From Welwitschia mirabilis (taxonomy: Eukaryota; Gnetophyta; Gnetopsida; Welwitschiales): 23,828 nucleotides of DNA. Of the stretch, positions 20,183 through 23,828 are shown one piece after another. The stretch spans positions 57,970,896 to 57,994,723 of the forward strand of contig JBOZIK010000001.1 in NCBI GenBank assembly GCA_051453625.1. Direction: 5' to 3'. The translations under genes and the position numbers were made by a program. A model generated the notes under the pieces. That model was not told where the DNA came from. It worked only from the letters and a program-made list of their open reading frames with translations, and did no database searches. Each line of letters begins with the position of its first letter. The stretch's first letter is position 1.

Positions 20183-20356
20183 CATGTATTTAGCATAAAA
20201 ACAATAGATCATGGCCATNNNNNNNNNNNNNNNNNNNNNNNNNNNNNNNNNNNNNNNNNNNNNNNNNNNNNNNNNNNNNNNNNNNNNNNNNNNNNNNNNN
20301 NNNNNNNNNNNNNNNNNNACCATGCATTTAGCATAAAAACAATAGATCATGGCCAT
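20183..20356 (+). repeat. 36-bp direct repeat on both sides of a gap
   Basis: Copies at 20183-20218 and 20321-20356 differ at one base (catg[t/c]atttagcataa...atcatggccat). The left copy ends exactly at the gap and the right one starts two bases after it, 138 bases apart. Either a tandem array that could not be assembled or a duplicated contig end. Confidence 0.85.
20219..20318. other. Assembly gap (100 N)
   Basis: Exactly 100 N, the usual placeholder for unknown length. Confidence 0.99.
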
Positions 20357-21188
20357 TATTATTTCTTATTTTTCTTTCTTTCTTTTTTTACATAGTTCAT
20401 TAAAATAAATTCGACATAACCATACACTCACAAAGAAGAAGGTGAAAAAATAAGATGAAAGATAAGAAAGAACACCTCCAATAATCAAAGACTCACACCA
20501 TTAAGAGAAAATACAAAAACTAAAGCATCTTCTTTTAAAAAAAGTCCATAGACATTTGAATGTCTTAATATTAGGTGAATTTAATCTTATCACTTTAATA
20601 CCCAAGTAAAAATAACTAGTCATGGTAACTTCATAAAGTAAAACATAAGTCAAGTTTAAAAGATGTTCAAGTGATAGCATGATGTCCACTAAAATAAAAA
20701 GATAAGAAAGAATTTAGATAATGACAAGATGACTTTTAAAACAATTACTTCTATTATGTTAAAGATATTTAGGTAATTTATGAATTTGTAACCTTTGTTT
20801 ATTTTTTTAAATTTCCCTAGTGTTCAAATCAAAAATCTCAACTCAGACACTAAAAATGTACTTTCTATAAAAGATAAGGACTAAATCATCTAGAGGTTAA
20901 CTTACTAAAAGTGAAAAACAAAGACAAAAGCTTAATAATCATAAAATCAAAAGTAAATACTAAAGAAAACTTAAAAATAAATTTTATTTAATTTAATGAA
21001 AATAAAGAAAAGAAAATTTATTCCTAAGACTATGGTCCTAGGATATTGCATTCTCATAGAAAAATGAGGATCAATTCAAATATTTATTAATTGATAAAAC
21101 ATAAAAGCTATACAATAATTTTTAATTACAATCAATTAGAGGTAAAAACAATGAAAGGATAAAACTTTGATAGCATAAATTTTAGATT

Positions 21189-22505
21189 TTAAAGAATAGA
21201 TAAGAAGTGATAAATCTCATTGAAGAATAATCTCTTATTGAAATGATGTAGATCATAAATATCATCATATAATGCATGCAAAAAAGTACTTAAAGAAAAT
21301 ATCCAAAAAGATTTTAAGGGATTTCTAGAATTTCTAGTAAGATTAAGAAGCTTTTTATCATTAAGTTCAAGATAAATATTTTTATTAACTTAATAAGGCC
21401 TTTTCCAATTTCCATTACCAAATGACATTATGTCCACAAAGATTTAGTAGAAATATAAGAGATAAAAAATTTATATAACTCATGGAAAAACAATCTCTTA
21501 TCAAAATCATGATGTAAATAATTTAAAATATATAGTTCATTCAAAGCTTGATATTGAACATGGGATACATTAATGGTATTATTTGGGATCTAAGGCTTTA
21601 AAAGAAACTTCTTAAGATGAGTGAGTAAGATAGGTTTAACATACTTAAGAAACTCCTTAATGTTTAATTTTAAGCATGGATTTGGATCAGGAATATAAGG
21701 TTTTCCCAATTTATAATTTAAATATATCACAAGTCTTGTTTTGGAAAAGAATAATCATTAAGAGCAAAGGTAGAGTTGAGTTTGTAATAGATGAAAACAT
21801 GTTACATTTTATAGCACATGAAGTTTTAAAAGAAAAAGTTTGAGAGATTTTTAGAGTAGACTCCTAAATATGATGTGTTTTAATAAATTCAAGGAGAGGG
21901 ATGGGATTTGAAAAATTACTTGAATGTTCAAATGGAAGAGAGGGAGAAAAGTTATCATTATTATGATCACAAGATAATGTGTAAGTAGGAGTAGGTGGAG
22001 GGATATCATTTGAGGGTTTGCATGAAAGTATAAGTGAAAGAGATGGAGAAACATGTGGAAACTTTTTAAGTTGATTTATTTCATTGAATGATATAAGTAT
22101 ATTTTCTATTAAGTTTGTTTGATTTTAAATTGCTTTTTCTTCATTTCTCTTCTTCTCATCATTAACTTCATCATTACTTAGTTGAATGCTCTCTTTACTT
22201 TCTTTGTTATGTTCTTTGGTAATATCTCCCTCTTCTTCATCATTAACTATATCTTAATCTCCTTTATTGAAATTATTATTGTTTTTTTGAGGATTATTTT
22301 CATTTTCTAAGTTAGTAAATTCCTAAAAAAAATCATTAAAAAAATTATAGAAAGAAAAGTTCTCATTGTCTTCATTATGTGATGGAAGACTTTTTGATAT
22401 TTTTTGAGTTGATTCTTCTTCCTCTCTATTGAATAATTCTGTTAATTCTAAACTGTAATCCTCATTTTTAGTTATTGAATTGTTGTTACTGACTGAAACA
22501 TCCAA
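21189..22505 (-). pseudogene. Long broken ORF of element D (unknown protein)
   Basis: From the ATG at 22505 one frame runs 435 codons without net frameshift to a TAA at 21191. The first 264 codons hold only four stops (22325, 22256, 22127, 21866) against about 22 expected; the next 80 or so are stop-rich and the last 65 open again. The N-terminal part is acidic and Asn/Glu-rich (NREEEESTQKISKSLPSHNE), then a Pro-rich segment (PSNDIPPPTPTYTLSCDHNN), then a basic part with MSFGNGNWKRPY and an aromatic C-terminus. Stops are TAA, TAG and TGA, each one C-to-T or G-to-A step from Gln, Arg or Trp codons. No RT, protease or integrase motif is seen. It may be a gag-like or extra ORF of a non-autonomous element. 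Confidence 0.45.
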
Positions 22506-22765
22506 AAGTTACACCATTGAAAATATTTAGTTTTACACTCCAATATTAAAATGTAAGGGCCTAAAAATTTTACCACTAAAAAATCGAACTCGCTTTAGCA
22601 TTCAAAATATAAAACCTCTCTATATAATTAAATTTAAAGCTAAAAGTCTTAATATTGGTCTTATAAAATCATATAAGTCACAATTTAATTTAATCATTAA
22701 ATAAAATTACTTAAGTTAATTAGACTATTAAATGTTATTCATTCATTAAATGCCATTAGTGATTT
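22506..22765. other. Short AT-rich spacer, nothing recognised
   Basis: Between the start of the D frame and the tandem repeat; the frame stays open upstream for a few codons only. Confidence 0.4.
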
Positions 22766-23220
22766 AAAACATTTGCAAATGATAAAATAGAGTGTGTTTT
22801 TTATTGGAAACACCCCATTTTTACCCTAAAGGATATGGATTAAGCTTAGATCCATGAAATGACATTTCAAAAGTTATATACAAGGATTTTTTACATTTTT
22901 TAAAAACATAAGAATTCGAAACAGTAAACTGAAATGTTGGAAAATGATAAAATGGACTACATTTTTGACCGGAAACACCTAGGTTTTACTCTTAAAGGTA
23001 TGGATTAATCTCAGATCTATGAAAAGATGTTTCGAAAGTTATGTTCAAGCCATTTTTAGATTTTTAAAAAAAATAAGAATTTGAAACAATAAACCGAAAC
23101 ATTGGAAAATGATAAAACAGACTATGTTTTTGACTGGAAGCACCTAGGTTTTACCCCAAAAGGTACAAATTAAGCTTATTTTTATAAAAATACTATTTAA
23201 AATTTACGTTTGAGACCTTT
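22766..23220 (+). repeat. 165-bp tandem repeat, about 2.7 copies
   Basis: Unit starts 'gataaaat' at 22781, 22946 and 23111, exactly 165 bases apart. Conserved blocks are 'ggaaacacc..gtttta', 'ggtatggattaa', 'tttcgaaagttatgttcaag' and 'ttggaaaatgataaaa'. The third copy is cut at about 110 bases, and the tail of an earlier copy is visible at 22766-22780. Copies 2 and 3 are closer to each other than to copy 1. The length is within the range of nucleosome-sized plant satellites. Confidence 0.8.
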
Positions 23221-23828
23221 TATTGAATAAAAACATGGTTGTTGATTTCGATAAGAAAAAAAATATGATTCTTAAGGAGGGATGACCCGCTGATACACAA
23301 GAGAAAGAAAAACACCGATATAAAAAGGCAAACAAGATCACATTCCAAAAGATAACTACATCTGATATTTTACAGAGAAGGCACATAAGCAAAAATGTAA
23401 TAAAAACAGCTGAGAGAAATATGGAGATCAGGAAGAAATTTGAGTACGCAGAAGGGAGGAAAAGGACACATGCAGGCTTGGAAGAAATCAATCATGCATT
23501 GCTGAAAATCATTATAATACAATAGCAGTTACATTTTAAATGAGCTATTTATTTTAGTGTCTTTTTGATGTAATGGTAAAAGAATAAATGATAGAAAGAA
23601 ATATTGCCGTTACGATTCTATAACTTCTCCTTTATCTAACATCCACTTTCTAACATGAATGCCCCTAATCATTGCCATAGATATTTACTTAATGCTCTTA
23701 TTTATTCTAGCTTTTAACTTATTAACATTAAATTAATTTTAATAGGTCTTTTAACCTCAAAATTTTTAATTAACCTTAGGAGGACTAAATTAACTCCTAA
23801 TACAAATGGTTTCAAATTTTGAGGATGG
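23221..23828. other. No recognisable feature
   Basis: The part 23225-23520 is purine-rich on the plus strand, which makes a hydrophobic 95-codon frame on the minus strand (23204-23491) that I do not believe. The rest is AT-rich without frames. Confidence 0.45.

Larger units (their letters stand above)
18241..21188 (-). mobile_element. 3' internal non-coding part of element D
   Basis: Stops in all frames and three gaps. The stretch 19908-20180 is less AT-rich and better preserved than its surroundings but has no open frame on either strand. Confidence 0.35.

Noticed and set aside
19305-20395. Four open frames of 76-103 codons
   Set aside because: They cross runs of N, so being open there means nothing.
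21851-22054. 67-codon minus-strand frame rich in Leu and His
   Set aside because: Shadow of the element D frame in another register.
23204-23491. 95-codon hydrophobic minus-strand frame, like a membrane protein
   Set aside because: Opposite a purine-rich stretch, which forces Phe/Leu/Ser-rich translation; no homologue recognised and no other support.
1-23828. tRNA, rRNA or CRISPR features
   Set aside because: No 'ggttcgaatcc'-type T-arm with a matching cloverleaf, no conserved rRNA blocks and no regular short repeats with unique spacers were seen.

Overview
This window looks like an intergenic, repeat-dominated stretch of a large, GC-poor seed-plant nuclear genome. Most of it is under one third G+C by eye, CpG is scarce, there are six runs of N, and the recognisable parts are old, heavily decayed LTR retrotransposons. 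The mutations I can polarise are mostly C to T or G to A, as expected from long-term deamination of methylated cytosine. A gymnosperm with a strongly methylated, GC-poor genome (Welwitschia-like) would fit, but that is inference; no sequence here names the species.

Layout. About 93-2287 (+) is the 3' part of the internal region of a retroelement (A), with a broken reading frame followed by non-coding sequence; its LTR runs about 2288-4103. Nothing recognisable follows to 6320. A roughly 0.5 kb island at 6380-6890 is about half G+C, CpG-replete and open on both strands, so it stands apart from everything else. An LTR-like segment (E, minus strand) lies about 7430-8460. Then come two LTRs of the same family as A, head to head: B (minus, about 9724-11095) and C (plus, about 11191-12681). 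Each is followed by a decayed tRNA-Asp-type primer binding site and a leader. C continues into a CT microsatellite, a broken frame homologous to that of A, and shared 3' non-coding sequence to about 15640. The region 15641-16960 is unassigned. A second family (D, minus strand) covers about 22505-16960: a long frame broken only by stop codons, a non-coding stretch with three gaps, a polypurine-like tract and a probable LTR. A 165-bp tandem repeat (about 2.7 copies) lies at 22766-23220, and the last 600 bases hold nothing I can name.

No intact gene, tRNA, rRNA or CRISPR array was found. No reverse transcriptase, RNase H or integrase relic was recognised, and elements A and C carry only a short unknown frame between leader and LTR, which suggests a non-autonomous (LARD-like) family mobilised in trans. 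The most interesting items are the CpG-rich island, the head-to-head LTR pair with primer sites altered almost only by transitions, the antisense 87-codon frame kept in two LTR copies, the D frame, and the 165-bp repeat.
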